Positions 57,603 through 64,000 of a stretch of DNA of 64,000 nucleotides are shown here, piece after piece (positions within the stretch are counted from its first letter, which is position 1; each line of letters begins with the position of its first letter). A program made the translations under genes and the position numbers. Source of the DNA: an uncultured Chlorobiaceae bacterium (GTDB lineage Bacteria; Bacteroidota; Chlorobiia; Chlorobiales; Chlorobiaceae); the NCBI GenBank assembly GCA_903822595.1, contig CAIJPS010000043.1, forward strand, positions 40,311-104,310, given 5' to 3'. The notes beneath the pieces are model-generated. The model was given only the letters and a program-made list of their open reading frames with translations, ran no database searches and was not told the origin of the DNA.

Positions 57603-59017
57603 TGGGACGGGAACATTGGGTTGAGACGACTCTTGGAGAGTGCTGTCAAATAAATCCTCGAAATAAAGTCAACGATGAATCTCAGGAAGTCACGTTCGTG
57701 ACAATGTCAGATATTTCCCAAAATTCACCAGTATTCAAAAGTACGCAAGTACGATCATTTTCAGAGGTTAAGAAAGGGTTTACTCATTTTGCTGAGAATG
57801 ATGTTCTTTTCGCAAAAATAACGCCTTGTATGGAGAATGGTAAAGCAGCTCTGGCAAACAATCTACAGAATGGGCTTGGATGCGGGACGACAGAACTTCA
57901 TGTGATCAGGCCGTTATGCGGAGTTGAGAGTGCACTTATATACAATTTCGTTCATCAACCAATATTTCGTACTGAAGCTGAGCAATGTTTCACTGGTTCT
58001 GCAGGACAACGTCGCGTTCCTGTTGATTTTCTTTACGAGTATCCTTTTTCCCTTCCTCCCCTGAACGAACAAAAGCGCATTGTCGAAAAGCTCAATGCCA
58101 TTCTGCCGAAGGTGAAAAACGCCAAAGCCCGGCTTGAAAAGATTCCTCTCATCCTCAAAAAATTCCGCCAAAGCGTCCTCTCTGCCGCATGTTCAGGTCG
58201 ATTGACAGCGGACTGGCGTGAAGAACACGTTTTCAATGAGCAGAAAAAAAACAACTTTGATGGTTTTGATATACCAAATACGCCGTTGTCCTGGGATTGG
58301 GTTTTTATAACTGATCTCGTATCAAATGAAAAAAATTCCTTAAAGGCTGGGCCTTTTGGTTCCTCCTTAAAAAAAGAATGTTACGCAAAAGAGGGTTATA
58401 AAATTTATGGGCAAGAACAGGTTATTAATGGGGATGCATTTTTTGGTAATTACTATGTGGATGAGTTAAAGTATAGAGAGTTGGAGACGTGTAAGGTTAA
58501 GCCAAATGATGTGTTGATAAGTCTTGTCGGTACAGTTGGAAAAGTTTTGATATTGCCAGAAAATTGTTTTGAGGGAATAATTAATCCTCGGTTAGTTAAA
58601 ATCACTTTTGACTTGAGTAAATACGCGCCAAGGTTCTTTGAACAATACTTCTCAAGTATGCTTTTAAAATCATTCTACAGTGAATTACTTCATGGTTCTA
58701 CAATGGATGTGCTAAATCTTCGTATAATAAAAAGTTTGCCGTTTCCGCTCCCCCCACTCGAAGAGCAGCAAGAGATCGTCCGACGAGTTGAAAAGCTCTT
58801 CGCCCTTGCCGACTCCCTCGAAGCCAAGTATAAAAAAGCCATACAACGGGTAGAAAAAATCGAGCAGTCCGTCCTCGCCAAAGCATTCCGAGGCGAACTC
58901 GCCAACCCCGACCCCAACGACGAACCGGCAGCAGAGCTCCTGAAACGGATACTCGAAGAAAAAACAATGCTCAAAACCAGTAAAAAAAACGGATATTCGC
59001 GGAATTTAATGGGTTGA
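57599..59017 (+). CDS. hsdS: Type I specificity subunit
   Basis: HsdS sets the DNA target through two recognition domains (TRDs). Residues 1-150 are TRD1, about 155-215 the first conserved helical spacer (PPLNEQKRIVEKLNAILPKV), about 220-380 TRD2, and about 385-450 the second spacer (PPLEEQQEIVRRVEKLFALA). The second TRD (about 58240-58730) is distinctly AT-rich compared with the spacers, a sign that it was exchanged. The tail after residue 460 (KTMLKTSKKNGYSR) is low-complexity. Confidence 0.95.
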   Translation: MMGREHWVETTLGECCQINPRNKVNDESQEVTFVTMSDISQNSPVFKSTQVRSFSEVKKGFTHFAENDVLFAKITPCMENGKAALANNLQNGLGCGTTELHVIRPLCGVESALIYNFVHQPIFRTEAEQCFTGSAGQRRVPVDFLYEYPFSLPPLNEQKRIVEKLNAILPKVKNAKARLEKIPLILKKFRQSVLSAACSGRLTADWREEHVFNEQKKNNFDGFDIPNTPLSWDWVFITDLVSNEKNSLKAGPFGSSLKKECYAKEGYKIYGQEQVINGDAFFGNYYVDELKYRELETCKVKPNDVLISLVGTVGKVLILPENCFEGIINPRLVKITFDLSKYAPRFFEQYFSSMLLKSFYSELLHGSTMDVLNLRIIKSLPFPLPPLEEQQEIVRRVEKLFALADSLEAKYKKAIQRVEKIEQSVLAKAFRGELANPDPNDEPAAELLKRILEEKTMLKTSKKNGYSRNLMG

Positions 59018-59388
59018 AGTGAATCATTGATACTTCATCATACAATAGGAATGTACAGTTTTCTATGGTAAAAAAGTATTTTGGTTTGTTAGCTTTCGAA
59101 GCGTTCTATGCACCTCGCCGAGATATTGCGAAGGTTGATTTAGCTGTATCGGCTTACTTTTACAACCTTAGTCGATTTGTGCTTGCATAGTTGAAGTTGT
59201 TGTCTCAATGGTTTGAGATTACTCTAAGCGAAACACTTATGACTCTATTTCAATTAAAATCAGAGAAAAGCCAAAAAATCAAATCCTTCAGGCAAAAAAA
59301 CTTAATTATTTAATAAAAGAGATCGTTTGAAAAACAGTATCATATTGATGATTTATTGTTTCATACAGCTAAAAAATTAGCTAATTTA
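59018..59388. other. AT-rich 371-base gap between hsdS and the membrane module
   Basis: No good gene. A 41-codon ORF at 59065-59190 (MVKKYFGLLAFEAFYAPRR ...) is present but has no ribosome site or recognisable family. The two gene blocks here converge. No clear hairpin terminator is seen. Confidence 0.5.
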
Positions 59389-59862
59389 TCAAGTCAATTC
59401 ATCATAATCAAAGCCATCGTTAGAAATAACAGAACAAAAACTCCAAATGAAATATAAATATGCTAATATCGATAACATTACATATAACTCATATCTATAT
59501 AAAATCCCCATATTTAATTTTAATTTTATAAGATACCCAAAAAAGCATATAGTGTATATTGCGACTATTGTCACGATAATAGCCAGCAAAAAACCCACAA
59601 AATTCATTGCAGGATAATCTAAAAACTTTTCCTCTTTTTTAGGGCGCTTTATACAGGCCTTTAAATGCTTATATTCACATACAAAAAGCTCAAAAAATTT
59701 TTTTTGTGAGAATGGGAGTAGGCCTTCTAAAAGCACAAGCAAAGCGGCTATGAGAATAACAAATAATATGCATTCTAATCCATTCCGAACTAAAGGGTCA
59801 ATATCCTGAATATAATTAGTTGGTATTTGTAAACTCACCAATATATTTTGTAAACCTTTCAT
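59389..59862 (-). CDS. Unrecognised multi-helix membrane protein in AT-rich module
   Basis: A 157-residue protein with three hydrophobic segments (about 28-50, 85-108, 124-146) and a basic loop with lysine pairs (KRPKKEEKFLDYPAMN). The start overlaps the end of the GAF-like gene upstream by 47 bases on the same strand, so the two are translationally coupled. AT content is high. No family is recognised. A later start would reduce the overlap. Confidence 0.65.
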   Translation of the reverse strand: MKGLQNILVSLQIPTNYIQDIDPLVRNGLECILFVILIAALLVLLEGLLPFSQKKFFELFVCEYKHLKACIKRPKKEEKFLDYPAMNFVGFLLAIIVTIVAIYTICFFGYLIKLKLNMGILYRYELYVMLSILAYLYFIWSFCSVISNDGFDYDELT

Positions 59863-61330
59863 AATTAATACTATTTTCTTTTTCAGCCCGACTCGACATA
59901 ACTGTTAATGTGGTTGCAGTAATAGCGCCAAAAATTGATAATATAGGATCAATTAATACAAGCCCAGCAAAAACAAATGAAATTATTGAGACAGAGCTTA
60001 ATCCAAAAATACATAAGGCGATTAATTTAGAAAACCTGCTATTGGATGCTCTGCTTTTGTACGCGCTGTGCCTATAGAGTATGTTTTGGTAAATAGCATT
60101 ATTTAAACTCATCTTCAAATCATCAACGTGATAAACTCTGGAAATCTCAGATCTTTTATATTTCACAATTGCGTCTGTATCCCAAATATACTCGTTATAG
60201 CTACTTATTTTTTCTTTTATGTTAGCAGTGTTAATATTTAATTGATACTCCTTGGTTTTTAATAACAACGTAATCCAGGGTGATATGTCTTTTAGTAAAA
60301 GTTCGGTATTCTCATTTAATGAATAAGGTCGTTTTGCGTGTACATCTAATATGCCATAAACCTTATCCCCAAAAACCAAAGGAATGTTTATCTCGCATAG
60401 ATTCCTTTCGAATACACATCTCCTAGGATCATCTTGTTCAAACTTTTCGGTTCCGCTGCCATAATATTCTTTTTTTCTCATATCACGTATAAATATTGAC
60501 TTCATAGACATCAATACTTCTTGACTGACAATATGCCCATCTTTAATCTCATACTCATTACCTTTCATTCCCTCGATTTTATTCTTTATTGTTTCATCTA
60601 TATCCGATCTTTCGTTAACCCTGATTTCTGATAATTTAAACTTATCAGAATTTGGTATCATTTCTTTTATTTGCAAAATATCTATAGACTCACAGACATT
60701 CAGAATTGAATCAATAAAATTTTTTAATATATGATTGGCTTCATTTGTCTTTGAATCAAACCGGGTCATAAGATGATTTATAAGCGAATAATATTTCTTT
60801 ATCTGATGTTCGCGCTCATATTTTTCTAAAGCATTAATTATAGAACTTGATAAATTGCCAACATATAATTCGAACTTTCTTATCTCTTCTGTTGATACAT
60901 TCTGATCATCTCTATAAGACTTATCTACTACTATATGTCCAATAAATTCTTCCTCTGATTTGCATAATTTGCAAAGAAGAATATTTTTTATATTCTTGCT
61001 GGAATGAAATTTATTTATTTTTGCTGGAGTGTTTTCTATTGTATTTAAGTCAACCGGAAAAGCTTTTTTGTTATTAAAATTTAAAATAAAATTAGCAAAT
61101 ACATTATCAGTGCAATGCTTGCCACTAAACAAGTCTTTATAGTTAAAAGGGATTTCGAAAAGAGGTTCCCACGATTCGTCGATTACATTATAAACATTAT
61201 CTTTCTCGACGACATATCTAAGTACTGCTATTTTTCTTACGGGGTTTAATACATATAATCTTGCTACATCAAAACCTGTAACGCAAAGTATGTGAGCAAG
61301 TAATTCGGATATAATATCCTTTCTATGCAT
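59816..61330 (-). CDS. GAF-like sensor with C-terminal membrane segments
   Basis: A 504-residue protein. The first 180 residues look like a degenerate GAF domain (LLAHILCVTGFDVARLYVL ... VDKSYRDDQNVSTEEIRKFELYVGNLSSS), followed by a second GAF-like block (about 190-385, with CEINIPLVFGDKVYGILDVHAKRPYSL, its two parts being INIPLVFGDKVYGILDVH). The region 385-430 is helical, then two transmembrane segments at about 436-458 and 462-478, and a short charged tail. Sensor-to-membrane-effector layout is an inference. No kinase, cyclase or other catalytic motif is visible. Very AT-rich, unlike the type I operon next door. Confidence 0.75.
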   Translation of the reverse strand: MHRKDIISELLAHILCVTGFDVARLYVLNPVRKIAVLRYVVEKDNVYNVIDESWEPLFEIPFNYKDLFSGKHCTDNVFANFILNFNNKKAFPVDLNTIENTPAKINKFHSSKNIKNILLCKLCKSEEEFIGHIVVDKSYRDDQNVSTEEIRKFELYVGNLSSSIINALEKYEREHQIKKYYSLINHLMTRFDSKTNEANHILKNFIDSILNVCESIDILQIKEMIPNSDKFKLSEIRVNERSDIDETIKNKIEGMKGNEYEIKDGHIVSQEVLMSMKSIFIRDMRKKEYYGSGTEKFEQDDPRRCVFERNLCEINIPLVFGDKVYGILDVHAKRPYSLNENTELLLKDISPWITLLLKTKEYQLNINTANIKEKISSYNEYIWDTDAIVKYKRSEISRVYHVDDLKMSLNNAIYQNILYRHSAYKSRASNSRFSKLIALCIFGLSSVSIISFVFAGLVLIDPILSIFGAITATTLTVMSSRAEKENSINYERFTKYIGEFTNTN

Positions 61331-61364
61331 GCGTATTGAATAAAATTATTGAACTTTAGCATAT

Positions 61365-61898
61365 TTAACTCTCTATACCAGAAAATGCCTTAAGAAAGAA
61401 ACTAAGTGCTAATAAAATAACAACCATAACAACTCCCCCCATTACCCATTTTATAACTTCAAAGGTATTGTAAAGTTCTCTCGATAAGGAGTTTGTTTCT
61501 TTTTCAGTTTCTTTCCTTAATGACTCGATATCTTTTTTGAGTGAAGTTACAGCATACGCTTTCTCTGGCTTTTCTAGTATAACATTATTCAATTTAGAAA
61601 TATTTAACTCTAAAAGTAAAATTTTCGATTTGAGTTTAGAGTTTCCCTTTGTTTTGGTTAAATCATTATTGACCTGTTTGAGATCCGATATTTCGTCTTC
61701 GATTACTTCCAGTCTTTCACGTATATCTTTATTTGTGTCAATTATTTCTAGTTTAACCGCTGCGTTTTTTTCTCCTACTCCTGAATTGCTTAGTATAAAT
61801 ACATAACTGAATATTAGTAATACAGCAAGAATAATTGAAATAAATATACCTCTAATTATTTTGGAAAATAATGAAATATTTTTCACCCCACTTACCAT
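61365..61898 (-). CDS. Membrane-anchored coiled-coil protein
   Basis: A 177-residue protein with transmembrane helices at both ends (about 13-36 and 150-171) and a coiled coil between (about 45-140, heptads in KDIRERLEVIEDEISDLKQVNN and SLKKDIESLRKETEKE). If inserted as predicted, the coiled coil would face the periplasm. It is the first gene of the minus-strand, AT-rich module (61365-59389). Unknown function. Confidence 0.7.
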   Translation of the reverse strand: MVSGVKNISLFSKIIRGIFISIILAVLLIFSYVFILSNSGVGEKNAAVKLEIIDTNKDIRERLEVIEDEISDLKQVNNDLTKTKGNSKLKSKILLLELNISKLNNVILEKPEKAYAVTSLKKDIESLRKETEKETNSLSRELYNTFEVIKWVMGGVVMVVILLALSFFLKAFSGIES

Positions 61899-62552
61899 AA
61901 GTTAATACAAAAAAATTATTATAAATATTGTTAAGAATTCTGTCTAATATCAATATTTGAATATGATTTCATTATCAACATAAGCACTCAACAACAAGGT
62001 TTCAAAACCAGCCAATATTTTTTCGACATCTTCTTCAGGGTTTTGGTACTTCTTTCATGATTTACAGGTATATTTGTTCAAACAATTATGCGCTCAACAA
62101 CAAGTCATTCAGTAATTCGTTCTGAACCGAGATTCAGGATTATAGCGCATCTTTCTTGATTTACATGTGGATCCGTTTCCGCTTTGGCTTGATTACTACG
62201 GAATCAATTCTTGAGGAACGCTTAACAACAAGTCGTCACATAATCTCACCCTATGGATGTATTAATACTTTAGAGTTTGGCTTTAATTTCATCACCCCAG
62301 TGCTTTGCTAAGCATGAGGTATGAAAAGACCGTATTATTTTAATACTTTTTTCTTAGATTAACAAGCTTTGTTGCTATTTCAAATGCTTTGCCAGTACCT
62401 ATAGCGAGTACCAGAAGAGGTATATTATTTTCTCAGTGGGAGTTAGCTTTTGGCGTTTGTTAAATGTATTTTCTAGTACGAAAACGCACCATCAAGTATT
62501 CCGATGAGTAAATACAGTGTGTGTGGCATCGTCCTTTAGAGGACATCCTATA
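61899..62552. other. AT-rich 654-base stretch with degenerate repeats
   Basis: No protein gene is convincing. It contains three copies of CAACAACAAG-like blocks and short related segments (see next entry), and otherwise low-GC DNA. It separates the AT-rich module from the RAYT-type repeats. Confidence 0.55.
61984..62235 (+). repeat. Three degenerate units starting with CTCAACAACAAG
   Basis: Blocks GCACTCAACAACAAGG (61984), GCGCTCAACAACAAGTC (62090) and GCTTAACAACAAGTCG (62220) are spaced about 107 and 129 bases. The segments after the first two also share CATGATTTACAGG/CTTGATTTACATG-type stretches, so these are diverged copies of one unit. The second unit can fold from GCGCT to AGCGC over 59 bases. 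Confidence 0.5.
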
Positions 62553-62553
62553 T

Positions 62554-62605
62554 GTGCGCCCAGCATGGGCGCAATCTTGGAAGTGCAAGTCCTTCCGATG
62601 GGCTT
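62554..62605 (+). mobile_element. Hairpins resembling a group II intron 5' end or a REP palindrome
   Basis: GTGCG begins 62554. GCGCCCA (62556-62562) and TGGGCGC (62566-62572) pair perfectly around GCA, and GGAAG/CTTCC (62579-62583, 62592-62596) form a second hairpin around TGCAAGTC. GTGCG followed by such hairpins is typical of group II intron starts; equally, a short perfect palindrome before a RAYT gene fits a REP element. No intron body or RT is present, so at most a remnant. Confidence 0.45.
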
Positions 62606-62685
62606 TGTTCCATAAGAGATGAAGTCCGTATTTATTCTTTTATACCCTTCACAGGTTCAGTCAGCATAACATGTGAGGAGCTGAA

Positions 62686-62892
62686 CTGCCGAGAGGAGCG
62701 AGACTTGATGCGCCGGGAACATTGCGCCATGTGATTATCCGCGGGATAGAGAAGGGTGCTATTTTTACAGATGATGAGGACCGGAAAGAGTTTCTGCGAC
62801 GTATGGGCACACTTGCGAAGGGTTCAGGTACAGCAATCTATGCTTACGCGCTGATGACGAACCATCTGCACCTCTGTGAAATTCTCGATTAA
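62686..62892 (+). pseudogene. Truncated RAYT-type (Y1) transposase, copy 1
   Basis: Sixty-eight codons reading LPRGARLDAPGTLRHVIIRG then DRKEFLRRMGTLAKG and ALMTNHLHL before a stop. This is the N-terminal half of an REP-associated tyrosine transposase (Y1 family) ending at the HUH-type histidine motif (NHLHL). The start codon has become CTG where copy 2 has ATG, and the catalytic tyrosine half is missing, so it cannot be active. Confidence 0.8.
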
Positions 62893-63026
62893 CTCAACAA
62901 ACGCAGCCCCGGTCTGATTTACGGTGTGCGCCCCTAGGGGACGTTGTTCAATAAGAATAGAAGTACGTGTATATTCTTATATTGCCCCAGTACAGGTTCA
63001 GTCAGCAATACATGTGAGGAGCTGAA

Positions 63027-63228
63027 ATGCCGAGAGGAGCGAGACTTGATGCGCCGGGAACATTGCATCATGCGATTGTCCGCGGGACAGAGCGAGGTGC
63101 TATATCTACTGATAGACCGGAAAGAGTTTCTGCATCGTATGGGCACCCTTGCGAAGGGTTCCAGTACTGATATCTGTGCCTACGCGCTGATGACGAACCA
63201 TCTGCACCTCCGTGAAATTCTCGATTAA
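63027..63228 (+). pseudogene. Truncated RAYT-type (Y1) transposase, copy 2
   Basis: Starts with ATG (MPRGARLDAPGTLHHAIVRG) but a five-base deletion relative to copy 1 after ISTD shifts the frame, so the original frame is only found again beyond it (KEFLHRMGTLAKG, ALMTNHLHL). It ends at the same stop as copy 1. Both copies lack the second half. Confidence 0.8.
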
Positions 63229-63301
63229 CTCAACAAACGCAGCCTCGGTCTGATTTACAGTGAGCTTTATTTTGGCGGCTCTAACCATCAATAAGGATTA
63301 G

Positions 63302-63595
63302 TCAGGCAATAGCTGACAGCCCCTTCTGTTTTATTAGAGAGAGGAGCTTGAGTGTTGGGCCTGCCGGTTTTTTGAGTCCCTGTTCCCATTGGTTGACTGA
63401 ATCTTTGCTCACATTCATGTACAGGGCGAAAACCGTCTGGCTCACCTCCTCACGCTCACGCAAGGCTTTAATCTCTGTTGCACTGAACTCATGTATCGGT
63501 GTAATAATGGGAGAAACTTTTTTCTTCCATCCTTCTGGCGCATGTGAAGCAGCCATGAAGCCTTGGAAATCCTTCTGAAACGGGTGTTCAGGCAT
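63302..63595 (-). CDS. XRE-type helix-turn-helix antitoxin-like protein
   Basis: A 97-residue protein with a helix-turn-helix at about 48-90 (IKALREREEVSQTVFALYMNVSKDSVNQWEQG, whose two halves are visible around SQTVFALYM and VNQWEQG). The form matches NadS/HigA-like antitoxins, which repress their own operon and neutralise a RelE-type toxin. Just upstream on its strand the frame reads only NGVPEIH and a stop that overlaps the ATG, so its toxin partner is mostly lost. Confidence 0.82.
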   Translation of the reverse strand: MPEHPFQKDFQGFMAASHAPEGWKKKVSPIITPIHEFSATEIKALREREEVSQTVFALYMNVSKDSVNQWEQGLKKPAGPTLKLLSLIKQKGLSAIA

Positions 63596-63636
63596 TCAGT
63601 GGATCTCAGGGACGCCGTTTTGTAAATTAAATAACT

Positions 63637-63810
63637 ATGGCTTCGCCCTTAGGGGTGAGTAGACCTCTCAGCAGCAACCGGGTTGTTTTTAACATCAAAG
63701 GCAATACATACCGGTTGATTGCAATGATTAACTTTGATTACGGTCAGGTATTCATCCGGTTTGTGGGAACGCATGCCGAATATGATAAAATTGATGCAAC
63801 AATGATTTAG
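63637..63810 (+). pseudogene. higB: HigB toxin C-terminal remnant
   Basis: The frame from 63637 to TAG 63808-63810 encodes NRVVFNIKGNTYRLIAMINF and FIRFVGTHAEYDKIDATMI, the conserved second half of HigB mRNA interferases (normally about 95-100 residues). The first half (about 45 residues) is missing and replaced by unrelated residues (MASPLGVSRPLSS). It is followed nine bases later by the HigA-type antitoxin. Probably inactive. Confidence 0.8.
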
Positions 63811-63819
63811 GAGAACGTC

Positions 63820-64000
63820 ATGCAAATCAAACCGATAAAGACAGAACAAGACTATCAGCAGGCGCTCAAACGCTTTGAGGAGATATTTGATGCAAAAACG
63901 GATACAAAGGATGGAGACGAGCTTGAAATCCTCGGAATTCTGATTGAAAACTACGAAGAAGAGTACTTTCCCATTGATAGTCCTGATCCAATTGCTGCTA
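63820..64000 (+). CDS. higA: HigA-type antitoxin (cut by window end)
   Basis: From ATG 63820, with AGGAGA upstream, the frame begins MQIKPIKTEQDYQQALKRFE and continues with ELEILGILIENYEEEYFPID to the window end, the normal start of HigA antitoxins that partner HigB. The helix-turn-helix would lie beyond the window. The gene appears intact so far while its toxin is truncated. Confidence 0.85.
   Translation, partial: MQIKPIKTEQDYQQALKRFEEIFDAKTDTKDGDELEILGILIENYEEEYFPIDSPDPIAA

Larger units (their letters stand above)
62553..63260 (+). repeat. Two tandem copies of a 330-380-base RAYT-type unit
   Basis: Unit 1 (62553-62924) and unit 2 (62925-63260) both start with TGTGCGCCC and contain ACAGGTTCAGTCAGC, then GAGAGGAGCGAGACTTGATG, and end after CTCGATTAACTCAACAAACG. 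Unit 2 lacks about 40 bases after TGTGCGCCC and has small deletions. The duplication happened after the transposase gene inside had been truncated, as both end at the same point. Confidence 0.8.

Noticed and set aside
53508..59017. Type I operon as a BREX or DISARM system
   Set aside because: Only R, M and S subunits of a standard type I system are present; no PglZ, BrxC or DrmA-like gene is seen.
61984..62235. Integron attC array
   Set aside because: The CTCAAC blocks fit the RYYYAAC half-site, but no GTTRRRY partner lies 57-141 bases downstream on either strand, and no integrase or cassette gene is present.
61984..62900. CRISPR array
   Set aside because: Repeat spacing is irregular (107 and 129 bases), units are diverged and no cas gene is present.

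Overview
The window reads as chromosomal DNA of a green sulfur bacterium (Chlorobiaceae, Chlorobium/Pelodictyon type). The evidence is an 11-gene nuo cluster without nuoE, nuoF and nuoG, a metK leader whose nested hairpins match what I recall of the SAM-Chlorobi RNA, promoters of the Bacteroidota/Chlorobi kind (TTG, about 18-20 bases, TAnnTTTG), a ferrochelatase-like protein, and a membrane-bound NiFe hydrogenase with its own b-type cytochrome. The species is not fixed from sequence alone.

Layout. 1-9,950 is core: metK (cut by the window edge) with its leader RNA, a sugar-nucleotide transferase, a Nudix hydrolase, a four-tRNA operon (Pro, Arg, His, Glu), pheT, a coiled-coil gene plus zapA, a 6S RNA not covered by any protein gene, rny, hisB, secG and tRNA-Lys. 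10,000-17,050 is signalling and envelope: a hybrid sensor kinase, an LptF/LptG permease, a thioesterase, a Sel1-repeat protein and an OmpR-type regulator. 17,050-19,700 is AT-richer accessory DNA with an orphan gene, a decayed small ORF and a formylglycine-enzyme-fold protein whose C-terminus looks like the variable region of a diversity-generating retroelement target. 19,700-30,300 is housekeeping: Nramp transporter with a universal stress protein, an NFACT protein, two deaminases including RibD, DoxX, Tpx, RibE, RarA and a TolC-type protein. 30,450-31,650 holds a truncated ATPase gene and an Rpn-type nuclease. 31,670-36,000 holds a methyltransferase, a HIT protein, two tRNA-Leu genes, the ferrochelatase-like protein and a TPR protein.

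36,100-47,320 is the nuoABCDHIJKLMN operon with a good promoter and terminator. 47,450-51,560 is the hydrogenase operon (small subunit, large subunit, cytochrome b, then a protease behind a hairpin terminator). Together these two blocks are the membrane electron-transfer part of the window: hydrogen oxidation to the quinone pool and a complex I of the type that lacks the NADH-oxidising arm. folE and queD (overlapping pterin/queuosine genes) and an OsmC protein follow.

53,500-64,000 is a defence/mobile island: a type I restriction-modification operon (hsdR-hsdM-hsdS), an AT-rich three-gene membrane module on the other strand (including a GAF-like sensor with a two-helix membrane end) that I do not recognise as any named system, then wreckage: degenerate repeats, a hairpin resembling a group II intron 5' end or a REP element, two tandem copies of a truncated RAYT-type transposase, and two toxin-antitoxin remnants in which the antitoxins look whole while one toxin is clearly truncated. 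The most promising undescribed element is the GAF/membrane module; the most interesting decayed system is the RAYT/toxin-antitoxin junction.
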